Shown here piece after piece: positions 8,452 through 17,839 of a DNA stretch of 64,000 bases. The first letter of the stretch is position 1. Each line of letters opens with the position of its first letter. The position numbers and the translations under genes were made by a program. The stretch comes from Maridesulfovibrio frigidus DSM 17176 (GTDB lineage: Bacteria > Desulfobacterota > Desulfovibrionia > Desulfovibrionales > Desulfovibrionaceae): the NCBI RefSeq assembly GCF_000711735.1, contig NZ_JONL01000006.1:186001-250000 (forward strand), written 5' to 3'. The notes below the pieces were generated by a model. That model saw nothing but the letters and a program-made list of their open reading frames with translations. It was not told where the DNA came from and searched no databases.

Positions 8452-9041
8452 TGAGTACACGCTTGCGTATCTTCATGACTGGAGTTGGCGGACAGGGAAC
8501 CCTGACTGCAACAAACCTCCTCGCACAAGCAATTCTTGACAGCGGAACGGATTTAACCGCCGGAGAAATTCACGGCATGGCACAGCGCGGTGGTGTTGTT
8601 GAGTCTGCTATTCTTATAGGAATGGCTTCTCCCAAAATAGCACACGGCGAAGCTGACATCATCCTTGGCTTCGAACCGCTCGAAACTCTTCGCGCACTAC
8701 CTTACTTGAAACCTAATGGAATTGTTCTTTCAAGTACTGAATACGTTGCACCACTTAGCGTTTCGACTGGTAAAGCTGAGCAAACTCCTTTGGAGCTAAT
8801 CAAGGACAGAGTCAATGCATGCGCGAGCAAAGCATACTTCGTTCCTTGTCAGCGTTTAGGTCTCGAAGCTGGAGCTATCCAGAGCGGGAACATTGCGCTT
8901 CTCGGAGCACTCTGCGCAACGGGTCTCATTCCTCTGAAACCGGAAGAACTTGCAGAAACCATTAAATCTGTAATGAAACCAAAAATCGCGGACATCAACC
9001 TTAAAGCCCTGCAATTAGGTGTGGACGCTATCTCAAAATGA
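8451..9041 (+). CDS. iorB: Indolepyruvate ferredoxin oxidoreductase, beta subunit
   Basis: IorB is the gamma-type domain of the 2-oxoacid:ferredoxin oxidoreductase family and partners IorA in aromatic amino acid catabolism. The 196-residue protein has the typical GVGGQGTLTATNLLAQA start and the EIHGMAQRGGVVES segment. It shares one base with the iorA stop (TAATG), and AGGAG lies just upstream, pointing to translational coupling. A hairpin terminator follows at 9051. Confidence 0.94.
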   Translation: MSTRLRIFMTGVGGQGTLTATNLLAQAILDSGTDLTAGEIHGMAQRGGVVESAILIGMASPKIAHGEADIILGFEPLETLRALPYLKPNGIVLSSTEYVAPLSVSTGKAEQTPLELIKDRVNACASKAYFVPCQRLGLEAGAIQSGNIALLGALCATGLIPLKPEELAETIKSVMKPKIADINLKALQLGVDAISK

Positions 9042-9050
9042 TTAACATTT

Positions 9051-9086
9051 CGGCAGCCGCAACTAACCTTGCGGCTGTCGACTTTT
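9051..9086 (+). terminator. Rho-independent terminator after iorB
   Basis: A 12-bp stem with one G-T pair (arms CGGCAGCCGCAA and TTGCGGCTGTCG) has a 6-base loop and is followed by ACTTTTCT. It lies 10 bases after the iorB stop. Confidence 0.75.
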
Positions 9087-9203
9087 CTATAGACTTAAGA
9101 CAACTGAAAATTTAGGCCGAAACCACGAATAAAAGCCCTTTACTCGGGCGATAATTCGAAAAAGCTGTAAATAAAACCAGCCAGGGCGGCACGAGCAAAA
9201 AAC

Positions 9204-10775
9204 ATGAGTATTACTGGACAGTCTGACAAAGCGGAAAATATTTATTTATCAACTCTGAATGAAATTCTAGATTCTATTGCTCCACATAATGATCTTGAGC
9301 CGAGCCTGAACGCTATTCTAAAAGTTCTAGCTAAAGACCTCCACTTCGAACGTGCATTTCTGGCCATTATGGACCCGAAATCAGAAAGACTGAAACTATC
9401 GATAACTCACAGTCCGGCAAAGATTGATCATGTGACTTACTCCCCCGGTAAAGGGGTAGTCGGAAGAGTTTATGAAACAGGCAAGGCTGTCATAATTCCA
9501 CGCATGTCTGACAATAGCGATTTTTTAAATAAAGCTTTCGGGCGATCAGATGATGAATTAAAATCTCTTTCTTTCATCTGTGTGCCAATTATTAAGACAA
9601 GTGCAGACAACGAAAAACATGTCCTTGGAACAATCAGTGTAGACTCACCGATACAGCCGATGGACAACCTTCTTGAGCACACACAGTTTCTTGAAGTTGT
9701 AGCAGCTTTAATCTCCAATCAAGTCCTACGCCTTCAAGAAGAAATGGCCCTTCAAGCTCAAATGCTGAGTCAGGGCTCATTTCTCAGTGGTGGACAGGAA
9801 GTACCTCCCCCAGCTAATTTTGTTGCTACTTCTAAAAGCATCAGACAAGTCCTAAGGCAAGCCAGACAAGTTGGACCGAGCAGAGCTACAGCCCTTCTTC
9901 GCGGTGAATCTGGAACTGGTAAAGAACTCTTAGCTGAAGCGATCCATGCATGCAGCCCACGCAGAGAAAAACCTCTTGTTAAGCTCAACTGTGCGGCTCT
10001 TCCCGCTGAACTTGTTGAAAGTGAACTTTTCGGACACCAGAAAGGAGCCTTCACAGGTGCTTACCAAAATAAGCGCGGCCTGTTTGAAGTAGCCAACAAC
10101 GGCACCTTATTTCTAGATGAAATCGGCGAACTTTCAATGGATGCTCAGGCCAAAGTGCTTAGAGCTATTCAGGAAAAAGAAATTCAGAGGGTTGGGTCTG
10201 AACAGCCTATAACAGTTGATGTTCGCCTTATTTGCGCGACTCACCAGCCTCTTGAAAAATTATTACGCGAAGGCAAGTTCAGGGAAGACTTATTTTACAG
10301 AGTCAATGTATTCCCTATATTCATTCCTGCTCTTCGTGAAAGACGTGAAGACATTTTACCTCTCGCAGAACAGTTCCTTGAAAGTTTTTCCAAAGAATAT
10401 GAGAAAAATATTAAAAGAATTTCAAGTCCGGCCATCGACCTTTTCACTCAGTACCACTGGCCTGGAAACGTTCGTGAGCTAAAAAACTGCCTTGAAAGGG
10501 CGGTGCTCATTTGTGAAGAAGAAGTAATACGTACTTATCATCTTCCTCCGACTTTGCAGACTGCTGAAAGCACTGCAACAGACACATCTTTGTCGTTCGG
10601 GGAAGCTGTCGCCAAGTTTGAACAGGAGCTTCTTGTAGACTCCCTTAAAAAGGCTCGCGGTAATATGCTGCAGGCTGCTAGGGATCTCAGAGTTAGCTAC
10701 CGCATAGTTAACTACAAAGTTAAAAAGTATAATATTGACGTAAAAAAATATGCCGGTGGCAAAAAGACTAAATAA
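9204..10775 (+). CDS. Sigma-54-dependent transcriptional activator with N-terminal GAF domain (NifA-like)
   Basis: The 523-residue regulator has a GAF sensor (about residues 15-185), an AAA+ sigma-54 interaction domain (about 210-440) and a Fis-type helix-turn-helix at the C-terminus. Visible motifs are Walker A GESGTGKE, the sigma-54 contact loop GAFTGA, Walker B GTLFLDEIGEL, and the segment QYHWPGNVRELKN. It should therefore activate sigma-54 promoters in response to a ligand or redox signal sensed by the GAF domain. It follows iorAB after a terminator and directly abuts a lipoprotein gene (stop TAA, then ATG). Its targets are unknown, and no -24/-12 promoter was found next to iorAB. Confidence 0.92.
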   Translation: MSITGQSDKAENIYLSTLNEILDSIAPHNDLEPSLNAILKVLAKDLHFERAFLAIMDPKSERLKLSITHSPAKIDHVTYSPGKGVVGRVYETGKAVIIPRMSDNSDFLNKAFGRSDDELKSLSFICVPIIKTSADNEKHVLGTISVDSPIQPMDNLLEHTQFLEVVAALISNQVLRLQEEMALQAQMLSQGSFLSGGQEVPPPANFVATSKSIRQVLRQARQVGPSRATALLRGESGTGKELLAEAIHACSPRREKPLVKLNCAALPAELVESELFGHQKGAFTGAYQNKRGLFEVANNGTLFLDEIGELSMDAQAKVLRAIQEKEIQRVGSEQPITVDVRLICATHQPLEKLLREGKFREDLFYRVNVFPIFIPALRERREDILPLAEQFLESFSKEYEKNIKRISSPAIDLFTQYHWPGNVRELKNCLERAVLICEEEVIRTYHLPPTLQTAESTATDTSLSFGEAVAKFEQELLVDSLKKARGNMLQAARDLRVSYRIVNYKVKKYNIDVKKYAGGKKTK

Positions 10776-11447
10776 ATGAGCTTAAAAATCCGCAGACAGA
10801 CAGGGTCATCCCCTCTCTTTACAGCCATGCTTGGTGTTCTGCTTATTATTGCATTTGGGGGCTGTTCTGGGAAAAAAAATCCAGGGCAGCCCTTTATTGT
10901 TCCATTCGATTCCAAGTATATTACAACTGAGAATAAGATCTCTGTTGCTCCTTCCTTAGAATACGATAGCAGCAGAGAACGGAGCTTTCTCTCCATCACT
11001 CAGCATAGATACTTATTTGGAAACAGCAATGGAACAGCTGTAATTACTGTCCTTCTTAATCGTAAATCAAATGTAGTAACCCCGGAAATAGGGGAATGGA
11101 ATGCAGTCTCGGTCGGAGATTGTTTAAGCGATTCGGATGAAGTGCAGTGTTTTACAGCCCACGTAGATTGCCACCTAGTTAGAACGACATTCATTACGCT
11201 GGGTGAACGCAGTATTGCTGTCATTAAAGCAAGGGATAGAGCAAGAGAGCCACAAGAGCTATGCGAAAGATGGGATCTCCTAAATCTAACAGATATTCAG
11301 CGTGAAGGAGTTGAAGAATTTAATAGAGTTGCAGATTCTCTATTTACTTTCGACATACCAGTTCCTGAAGTTGCTATTCAGCCAGTAAGTGAAAGCAAAA
11401 AGAAAAGCAGTAAGAGGAAAAGAGTAAGGCCTTCCGATTTAAAATAA
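10776..11447 (+). CDS. Hypothetical lipoprotein
   Basis: The 223-residue protein has a basic N-terminus, a hydrophobic stretch and a lipobox-like IAFGGC around residue 30, so it is probably exported and lipid-modified. The C-terminus is strongly basic (SKKKSSKRKRVRPSDLK). Four further Cys residues in the middle might form disulfides. No known domain is recognised. The start codon immediately follows the stop of the sigma-54 activator, so the two are likely translationally linked. Confidence 0.7.
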   Translation: MSLKIRRQTGSSPLFTAMLGVLLIIAFGGCSGKKNPGQPFIVPFDSKYITTENKISVAPSLEYDSSRERSFLSITQHRYLFGNSNGTAVITVLLNRKSNVVTPEIGEWNAVSVGDCLSDSDEVQCFTAHVDCHLVRTTFITLGERSIAVIKARDRAREPQELCERWDLLNLTDIQREGVEEFNRVADSLFTFDIPVPEVAIQPVSESKKKSSKRKRVRPSDLK

Positions 11448-11462
11448 TCGAAAGGCCTTTAA
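11427..11462. terminator. Bidirectional hairpin between the lipoprotein gene and korC
   Basis: An inverted repeat pairs AAGGCCTT-CCGATT with AATCGAAAGGCCTT, includes the lipoprotein stop codon and is followed by TTTAATAAT. It lies between two convergent genes and probably terminates both, although the T-tracts are short. Confidence 0.6.
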
Positions 11463-11481
11463 TAATAGACATTTCTGACGG

Positions 11482-12099
11482 CTAAATTGAATCACCCTCG
11501 TCTTCTTCAACAACGACGCAATTCGCTTTCCACAATTCTTCAGGCTCACCAAAATTCTTCTTTGCTTCCTTGTAGCCAAGATTAAATGCTTTCACATTGA
11601 TCTCAACAATTTTTGCTGGAAGAATTTCTTCAAGATTCTTGCGGATAATCTTTTGCTGAGCAAAAGGGAGAAGATAAGTCGCCGCACCAAGAACAATTGT
11701 GTTCATAGCCTGTACGAGACCAATTTTATTTTTCGCAAGAGAAGTAAAAGGCAACCCCAGATAATTATTTACTGGAGGCTGTTTTACAAGCTCACTCTCA
11801 ATCAAAAGTAATCCGCCCGGCTTCAGGTTACGGTAATACATATTACACGCTTCCTGACTCAGTGCGATAAGCAAATCCACAGACTCTGCTTTAGGATAAC
11901 TGATCTTTTCAGAACTTATCACTAAATCAGAACGACTTGCTCCGCCGCGAGCTTCCGGTCCATAACTCTGAGTCTGGGTTACATTGTATCCCTGACCAAG
12001 CGCAAGGCCCGAGCCCATAACTTTACCAAGAGTCAAAATTCCCTGACCGCCAAGACCAGAAAGACGTATTTCAAATCTATCTAAGTGCTGATTTTTCAT
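11482..12099 (-). CDS. korC: 2-oxoglutarate:ferredoxin oxidoreductase, gamma subunit
   Basis: This is the gamma-type subunit of a four-subunit 2-oxoacid:ferredoxin oxidoreductase. The chain of about 205 residues has the GLGGQGILTLGKVMG start and the SYGPEARGGASRSDLVIS segment. The ATG at 12099 is preferred: it overlaps the korB stop as TAATG, and GGAGG lies 6 bases upstream. A longer frame to 12117 would run into korB. The order korD-A-B-C with tight spacing shows one operon. Confidence 0.92.
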   Translation of the reverse strand: MKNQHLDRFEIRLSGLGGQGILTLGKVMGSGLALGQGYNVTQTQSYGPEARGGASRSDLVISSEKISYPKAESVDLLIALSQEACNMYYRNLKPGGLLLIESELVKQPPVNNYLGLPFTSLAKNKIGLVQAMNTIVLGAATYLLPFAQQKIIRKNLEEILPAKIVEINVKAFNLGYKEAKKNFGEPEELWKANCVVVEEDEGDSI

Positions 12100-12935
12100 T
12101 ACGATCCTCCCTGACACCGTGCAGCCATTTCATAGAATTTCTCTTCCAACCCGGGGGTGTCCTTTTTGACAAAGACTCCTGATGGAACCTTCTCGCCACG
12201 CTCCTCTTCAGGAATGGCATCAAAACGATCACTTTGAATCACATTCTTCTTTAATGCGTGGAACATATCAACAGGGCTCTTAAACCCGTTTTTACGGCCA
12301 TACTGAGTGAAGCACGGAGTCATAATTTCAACAACTCCGAACCCGGGATTCATAATACCTTCCATAATCATGGAATCTAATCTCTTCACATGGAAAACGC
12401 TTCCCCGCGCAACATAGTTAGCTCCTGCAGCAGTACAAAGCTTTGCACAATCGAAGCTTTGTTCCATCTGCCCCATAGGAGTTGTCTGTGTATTTGCGCC
12501 AGCAGGAGTAGTTGGAGAACACTGCCCCCCGGTCATTCCGTAGATATTATTATTCAATATAAGAGCAGTAACTCCAATATTTCTGCGAGCAGCATGGATA
12601 AGGTGATTACCGCCAATAGCCATGGAATCGCCATCGCCCATAACCACTATAACATGCATTCCCGGCTTAGCCATCTTAATGCCTGTGGCAAAAGTAAGCG
12701 CTCTGCCGTGGCAGGTATGAACTGTGTTAAAATCAACATAGGCTGCAAGTCTTCCTGAACACCCGATACCGGCTACGATACAGACGTCATCTTTAGAAAG
12801 ACCGAGTCCATGAATACTTCTGATTAGCGAGCCAAGTACGATTCCATGTCCGCAGCCAGAGCAGAAAACATGGGGAAACTTCTTGTTATGCCTCAGATAC
12901 TCGTGAATAAGTTGTGTTCCTTTAATATCTGCCAT
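12099..12935 (-). CDS. korB: 2-oxoglutarate:ferredoxin oxidoreductase, beta subunit
   Basis: The beta subunit binds thiamine diphosphate and an iron-sulfur cluster and performs the oxidative decarboxylation. The 278-residue protein shows FCSGCGHGIVLG, GIGCSGR and HGRALTFATGIK. It also has the TPP motif GDGDSMAIGGNHLIHAARRN, which is typical of 2-oxoglutarate rather than pyruvate enzymes. It starts 2 bases after korA and overlaps korC by one base. Confidence 0.93.
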   Translation of the reverse strand: MADIKGTQLIHEYLRHNKKFPHVFCSGCGHGIVLGSLIRSIHGLGLSKDDVCIVAGIGCSGRLAAYVDFNTVHTCHGRALTFATGIKMAKPGMHVIVVMGDGDSMAIGGNHLIHAARRNIGVTALILNNNIYGMTGGQCSPTTPAGANTQTTPMGQMEQSFDCAKLCTAAGANYVARGSVFHVKRLDSMIMEGIMNPGFGVVEIMTPCFTQYGRKNGFKSPVDMFHALKKNVIQSDRFDAIPEEERGEKVPSGVFVKKDTPGLEEKFYEMAARCQGGS

Positions 12936-12937
12936 GG

Positions 12938-14089
12938 CTATACCCGTGTTAAGACTTTGAGGATTTCAGCGGGAGTAATGATCTGCCCGTCAACTTTATT
13001 AATGGTCCGTACACTTACCTGACCATTATTTACTCTTTTCACTTCTCTGGAAATCTGTCCCATATTCATTTCAGGAACGATGATGGTCTTCGCCCTGTAC
13101 ATAAGCTTTTCAGTAGCCTTACGAGGATAAGGAAAGAGTGTTTTAAGCTTCAAAAGTCCAGCTTTAACGCCCAGATCGCGAGCTTGCTTAACCGCAAGTT
13201 CCGCTGAACGGGCCACAGTTCCGTATGCAATTACAGCAACCTCGGCATCCTCGGTATCAATTTCTTCAACGATCTGAACATCATGTAAAAATTGATCAAT
13301 TTTACGGAACAACCGCTCATTAAGTTCACGAACTTCATCAGGACGTGAAGTCGGAAATCCGTTTACATCATGAGTAAGTCCAGTCACATGAAATCTGTAA
13401 CCGGAACCAATGGCAGGCATAGGTGGCACTCCCCTTACGGTTTCTTCGTAAGGCTTGTACCATTCCGGAGGCATGGTAGGAAGAGTTCTATTGAACACCT
13501 CAAACTCATCTTCGTTCGGAATTGTTATTTTCTCGCGAGTGTGTGCGGTTATTTCATCGATAAGAAGAATTACCGGGGTACGATACTTTTCAGCGAGGTT
13601 AAAAGCTTCAATTGTCATTTCAAGACATTCCTGAACATTAGAAGCCGATAAAACTATTATTGAGTGATCGCCGTGGGTGCCCCATCTAGCCTGCTGAACA
13701 TCACCTTGGGCAGGAGAAGTCGGAAGGCCTGTACTTGGACCACCACGCATAACATTAACAATAACGAGCGGTGTTTCAGTAATACACCCATACCCGATAT
13801 GCTCCTGCATAAGTGAGAATCCGGGACCGGAAGTGGCTGTAAGAGCTTTACGCCCGGCAAGTGATGCCCCGATTACAGCGCCAAGACCACCGATTTCATC
13901 TTCCATCTGGACAAATGAACCATTTGGGATCTTTGGCAACCTTTGAGCCATTATTTCCATTATTTCCGATGAAGGAGTAATGGGATAACCGGCGTAAAAA
14001 TCACACCCGGCCAAAAGAGCTCCTTCGACAACAGCTTCATTACCTAGGGCAAAAATTTCTTTGTTTTTTTTCTTTTTGGGTCTGGCCAT
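12938..14089 (-). CDS. korA: 2-oxoglutarate:ferredoxin oxidoreductase, alpha subunit
   Basis: The alpha subunit supplies the pyrimidine-binding and transketolase C-terminal domains. The 383-residue protein has GNEAVVEGALLAGCDFYAGY, PITPSSEI, ATSGPGFSLM and RGGPSTGLPTSPAQGD, all standard for KorA/VorB-type subunits. The N-terminus is very basic (MARPKKKKNKE). It is the second gene of korDABC, 10 bases after korD. The 2-oxoglutarate assignment rests on four-subunit order and beta-subunit motifs; a branched-chain substrate cannot be fully excluded. Confidence 0.92.
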   Translation of the reverse strand: MARPKKKKNKEIFALGNEAVVEGALLAGCDFYAGYPITPSSEIMEIMAQRLPKIPNGSFVQMEDEIGGLGAVIGASLAGRKALTATSGPGFSLMQEHIGYGCITETPLVIVNVMRGGPSTGLPTSPAQGDVQQARWGTHGDHSIIVLSASNVQECLEMTIEAFNLAEKYRTPVILLIDEITAHTREKITIPNEDEFEVFNRTLPTMPPEWYKPYEETVRGVPPMPAIGSGYRFHVTGLTHDVNGFPTSRPDEVRELNERLFRKIDQFLHDVQIVEEIDTEDAEVAVIAYGTVARSAELAVKQARDLGVKAGLLKLKTLFPYPRKATEKLMYRAKTIIVPEMNMGQISREVKRVNNGQVSVRTINKVDGQIITPAEILKVLTRV

Positions 14090-14099
14090 GGATTACACC

Positions 14100-14405
14100 T
14101 TATCCCTTTTCCTTAATGGATTTTTCACTTTCCACAGAACCGGTAGGAGAAGCATTGACCTGCCCACTCTTAGATCCTGCTGGGATTTCACTATCCACTT
14201 TAGGTTGAACCATTATCGCGAAATCAGGGCAATGAAGCTCACAAAATCCGCAATTAATACATTCTTCCTCTCTGACCACGACCGCCTTGCCCTGATCATT
14301 CAGTTCCATGACCTTTGCCGGACAAAACGCAGCGCAAATTCCGCAGCCTTTGCACCAGTCCGGAAAAATCGTAACTCTGCTTTTTCCCTTACTTTTGGCA
14401 CTCAT
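14100..14405 (-). CDS. korD: 2-oxoglutarate:ferredoxin oxidoreductase, delta (ferredoxin-like) subunit
   Basis: The protein of about 101 residues carries two [4Fe-4S] motifs, CKGCGICAAFCP and CINCGFCELHCP, and passes electrons from the KorAB core to free ferredoxin. The ATG at 14405 is favoured; the only longer start in frame is a TTG at 14477 without good support. The C-terminal 30 residues after the second cluster are Ser/Gly/Lys-rich and look disordered. It is the first gene of the kor operon. Confidence 0.9.
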   Translation of the reverse strand: MSAKSKGKSRVTIFPDWCKGCGICAAFCPAKVMELNDQGKAVVVREEECINCGFCELHCPDFAIMVQPKVDSEIPAGSKSGQVNASPTGSVESEKSIKEKG

Positions 14406-14774
14406 AACCTGATCCGGGTTCGGGGTAAATTTTCCATATGCCTCACTCTCACGAGAGACAAACGATCCTCTAAACAACTACGTCCTGAATTTTACAATAA
14501 AACAAGTCGTAAATTCGGCCTAGCACGGCAGAACCGCACATGCAACAGCAATCGATACTTTTAGTGCAATATTATAAACATTCGCACTGAAGTCATAATG
14601 AACATACATCAGCTTTTAAAAAAAATATATACATTATACATATTTGGCATAACATTTTATTGATCATGTAATCAGCTTTTTTGCAAAAAAAAAGAGCCAA
14701 TTCTCAAAGGCTCTTTTAGTAATCAACTAATTTATATCATCAAAAATTATTGCGGAAAAAATCAATACCATCCT
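14406..14774. other. Intergenic region between the GGDEF/EAL gene and korD
   Basis: This 369-base AT-rich gap holds a leftward terminator (14689-14717) and presumably the kor promoter. An imperfect inverted repeat, AGTGC (14563-14567) and GCACT (14584-14588), flanks an ATTATA hexamer and could be an operator. No clear -35 element was recognised. Confidence 0.5.
14683..14717 (-). terminator. Terminator downstream of the GGDEF/EAL gene
   Basis: On the minus strand the arms AAAAGAGCC and GGCTCTTTT enclose a 10-base loop and are followed by a run of T residues. It lies 58 bases past the stop at 14775. Confidence 0.85.
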
Positions 14775-17591
14775 TTATAAACCCAAAAAAGTATCACCAT
14801 TTAAAAAAGATTCAACTTGAGAGATTCTCATCGGTTTTGAAAAAAGATATCCTTGGCCAAATTCACAGCCCATATCTCTAAGCAAAGTTTCCTGATGCTC
14901 ATTCTCTACCCCCTCAGCTACAACATATAACCCAAGATTGTGCGCCAAGTTAATAATAGCTTTAACGATCTCAACATTCTCAGGAGACTGACTCATTTTC
15001 TGGACAAAACTGAGATCTATCTTCAACTGATCAAGCGGGAACTCCTGAAGATTGCTCATGGAAGAATATCCCGTTCCAAAATCATCAATCGATACGAAAA
15101 CTCCTGCCGACTGCAAGTGAGTAAGCATTTTAACAGCCTGATTAGCCCTTTCCATAATAGCTGTTTCCGTGATCTCAATCTTAATATTCTTTGGAGGAAG
15201 CTCGTACTTCTCAAGAGTTGAAAGAATATTATCAACAAGCGACACCTGTGAAAATTGCCGCCCGGAAATATTAATTGAAATCACAAGATCGGCGGCACTT
15301 TCATACCTGTTAATCCAACCTTTAACTTCACGGCACGCCTCATTGATAACCCAACGACCTAGTTCAAAAATTAATCCAGACTCTTCCGCCATCGGTATAA
15401 ATTCGCCAGGCATAACCAATCCGCGCTCGGGGTGATTCCACCGCACCAAAGCCTCAAAACCCATGACTTCTTTACTTTCAAGAGAGTAAATTGGCTGATA
15501 ATCAAGATACAGCTCATTATTAATTATACCGGCACGAAGATCTCTTTCGAGGCTCATAGCATTCATAGCCTTATCAAGCATGCTACGATTAAAAACTTTC
15601 ATCTTATCACGGCCACTTTCTTTCGCCTGATGCATAGCCACATTAGCATTTTGAATCAGTTCTTCTGGCTTATCATAAGGGGTCGGACTGAGTATTATGC
15701 CATAGCTCGCAGCGATACTAATCTTATGCCCATCAACGAGCATGGGCTTACTGAGACTTTCTTTAATACGTCTGGCAATTCGTATTGCTTCGCGAGGCTT
15801 ATCCAACTCTTCAAGTACAACAATAAATTCATCTCCGCCAAATCTGGATACAGTATCTAGATCACGAACAGCTTGTAGTAAGCGTTTGGAAACTTTAACC
15901 AAAAGCTTATCACCAATATTATGTCCAAGACTGTCGTTGATAACTTTAAAGCGATCAAGATCCATGAAAATGACTGCGTAGTAATATCCATCTCGTCTGC
16001 GTGAACGCTCAACAGATTTTAGGATTCTATCGCAACACAATGTTCGGTTAGCAAGACCCGTTAAAGGATCATGAAGAGCTTCATATTGGAGCTGTTTCTC
16101 CATGAACTTGCGTTTAGTAATATCTCGCAATGAAATTCGAACACCTAAGGAAGAACCGTCATCCGCGAGTACTTGATGGCCACTGAGCGAGACCCAGCGC
16201 ATCAATCCATCCTTCCTAAACATCCTTAGATCAGTCCCATCGTTAGACTGAAATTTACCAACTAGTGCATCGTTCCAATGCCCTCTATCGTTTTTATGGA
16301 GCAGCATCTCGACCTTTCCTGCCCCTTCAACAAAATAATCTTTGGGAAAACCGGAAATTCTTTCACACGAAGGACTTACATATTTCACTATGCCGGTGGG
16401 ACCAATCCACATCTCCCAGTCAAATGTGTAGTCAGCGATGGTACGATATTCTTCTTCGGAAGAACGAAGTGCTTTCTCCATACTCTTATAACTGGAAATA
16501 TCGGTAACAAACGCAAAGATGATCTTTGCAAAATCATTTTCATACAGATTGCTGGCATGGATATAAATATCAATGTCGCGCCCTACATGGTTTGTAAAAC
16601 TAAGCTCAAATCTATGATCTCCAACACTCTTCTCGTCGAGCTTATCTGATGCAAACTGCCCTAAAATACTTACTAGATTGGAGCCGAGAACCTCCTCACG
16701 AGGAAGCCCAATTAAACGGCAAAAAGCCGGGTTTACGTCAAGTAAAACCTGATTTTCATCAACCATTAAAAAGCCTTCCGAGGTAGTTTCTACCAACGCC
16801 CGATATCTTTTCTCACTCTTAATACTAGAAGCTGCGGCTTTTTCACGTTTGTATACCTCGCCCTTAAGAACCTCATTTATCTCTTCCAGCCGCTTTTCCC
16901 GGCTCGCTATTTCATCTGTCATGCGATTAAAACGAGAACCAATTTCGAGGAGTTCAGTGTACCTAAATTCAGCAAAATGATAAGAAAAGTCACCCATCGC
17001 AACTTTATCCATACCTTTGCGAAGTCTTCGCAACGGACGGCGGATAAAATAATCCAATAATAATCCAGTGATCACGTAGATGACAGCAACGGATGTCAAA
17101 AATGTAAGACTAGAAACAAAGAGAATCCAATCTAAATTACGAAGGTAGGCCTTATTGGAGAGTTCGAAATTAACAGATCCAATCCTTTCTTTACCAATAT
17201 ATAAATCTCGTGATCTGGAAATTGGATCTTCGTTATCTTCGCCAACTCGAACAAAATTGAAGAGAATATCACCATTAAGATCATCAATACGAAGTTTAGA
17301 AAACTGGTCATTTTGAGTATAAGCACTGCAAACATGTTGCAAGGAGACCATATCAAAGTTCCATATGGGAAAAGTAACCGATTTGGTAAGCTGCTCAATA
17401 TAGATATCAGCCTTGTCCTCAACTTCCTGACGAAGCATATGAGATCGCCCAAAATATTCGTAAGCGGTAACAACTCCGATAATTATGGCAAGGGCAAAGA
17501 CAAGACATGCTGAAAGATCTCTAGAAATTGATCTTTCACCTTTTCTAAATCTGAAATAAGATTTCTTCGAAGACGTATTATGCCCGGACAT
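14775..17591 (-). CDS. Membrane-bound GGDEF/EAL protein with HAMP and PAS domains
   Basis: The 938-residue protein has two transmembrane helices (about residues 28-48 and 155-180) bracketing a periplasmic sensor, then HAMP, two PAS domains, GGDEF and EAL. The GGDEF motif is intact (SRFGGDEF), with an RxxD inhibitory site (RDLD) five residues before it. The EAL domain has EALVRW and DDFGTGYSSM. It may therefore both make and break cyclic di-GMP; the sequence cannot say which activity dominates. It forms a single-gene unit with its own terminator. Confidence 0.93.
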   Translation of the reverse strand: MSGHNTSSKKSYFRFRKGERSISRDLSACLVFALAIIIGVVTAYEYFGRSHMLRQEVEDKADIYIEQLTKSVTFPIWNFDMVSLQHVCSAYTQNDQFSKLRIDDLNGDILFNFVRVGEDNEDPISRSRDLYIGKERIGSVNFELSNKAYLRNLDWILFVSSLTFLTSVAVIYVITGLLLDYFIRRPLRRLRKGMDKVAMGDFSYHFAEFRYTELLEIGSRFNRMTDEIASREKRLEEINEVLKGEVYKREKAAASSIKSEKRYRALVETTSEGFLMVDENQVLLDVNPAFCRLIGLPREEVLGSNLVSILGQFASDKLDEKSVGDHRFELSFTNHVGRDIDIYIHASNLYENDFAKIIFAFVTDISSYKSMEKALRSSEEEYRTIADYTFDWEMWIGPTGIVKYVSPSCERISGFPKDYFVEGAGKVEMLLHKNDRGHWNDALVGKFQSNDGTDLRMFRKDGLMRWVSLSGHQVLADDGSSLGVRISLRDITKRKFMEKQLQYEALHDPLTGLANRTLCCDRILKSVERSRRRDGYYYAVIFMDLDRFKVINDSLGHNIGDKLLVKVSKRLLQAVRDLDTVSRFGGDEFIVVLEELDKPREAIRIARRIKESLSKPMLVDGHKISIAASYGIILSPTPYDKPEELIQNANVAMHQAKESGRDKMKVFNRSMLDKAMNAMSLERDLRAGIINNELYLDYQPIYSLESKEVMGFEALVRWNHPERGLVMPGEFIPMAEESGLIFELGRWVINEACREVKGWINRYESAADLVISINISGRQFSQVSLVDNILSTLEKYELPPKNIKIEITETAIMERANQAVKMLTHLQSAGVFVSIDDFGTGYSSMSNLQEFPLDQLKIDLSFVQKMSQSPENVEIVKAIINLAHNLGLYVVAEGVENEHQETLLRDMGCEFGQGYLFSKPMRISQVESFLNGDTFLGL

Positions 17592-17839
17592 ATTTTATTG
17601 CACCAAGCCAAAAATAAAATTGTTACTTAAATAAAATAAGCCCACTTTACATATGATTTGAAAACTAAATCACATAATACAAGCTACCTATCATAACATT
17701 TATTAACAAGTAGAATATGAGTCTATACTCGATCTTACCTAAATAAATAAGCATCATAAAACAAACATATTACAAATTACGCTCCTATATAGCGCCAGTA
17801 AACCACAACATTAAAAATAATTAGAATTTAATAGCTAGC

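Noticed and set aside
9181-9200. GGCACG as a -24 element of a sigma-54 promoter before the activator gene
   Set aside because: No TTGC element lies at the required distance, and the site is only about 20 bases before the ATG.
15432-15860. 142-residue open frame opposite the GGDEF/EAL gene
   Set aside because: It is antisense to conserved GGDEF coding sequence with no start signal.
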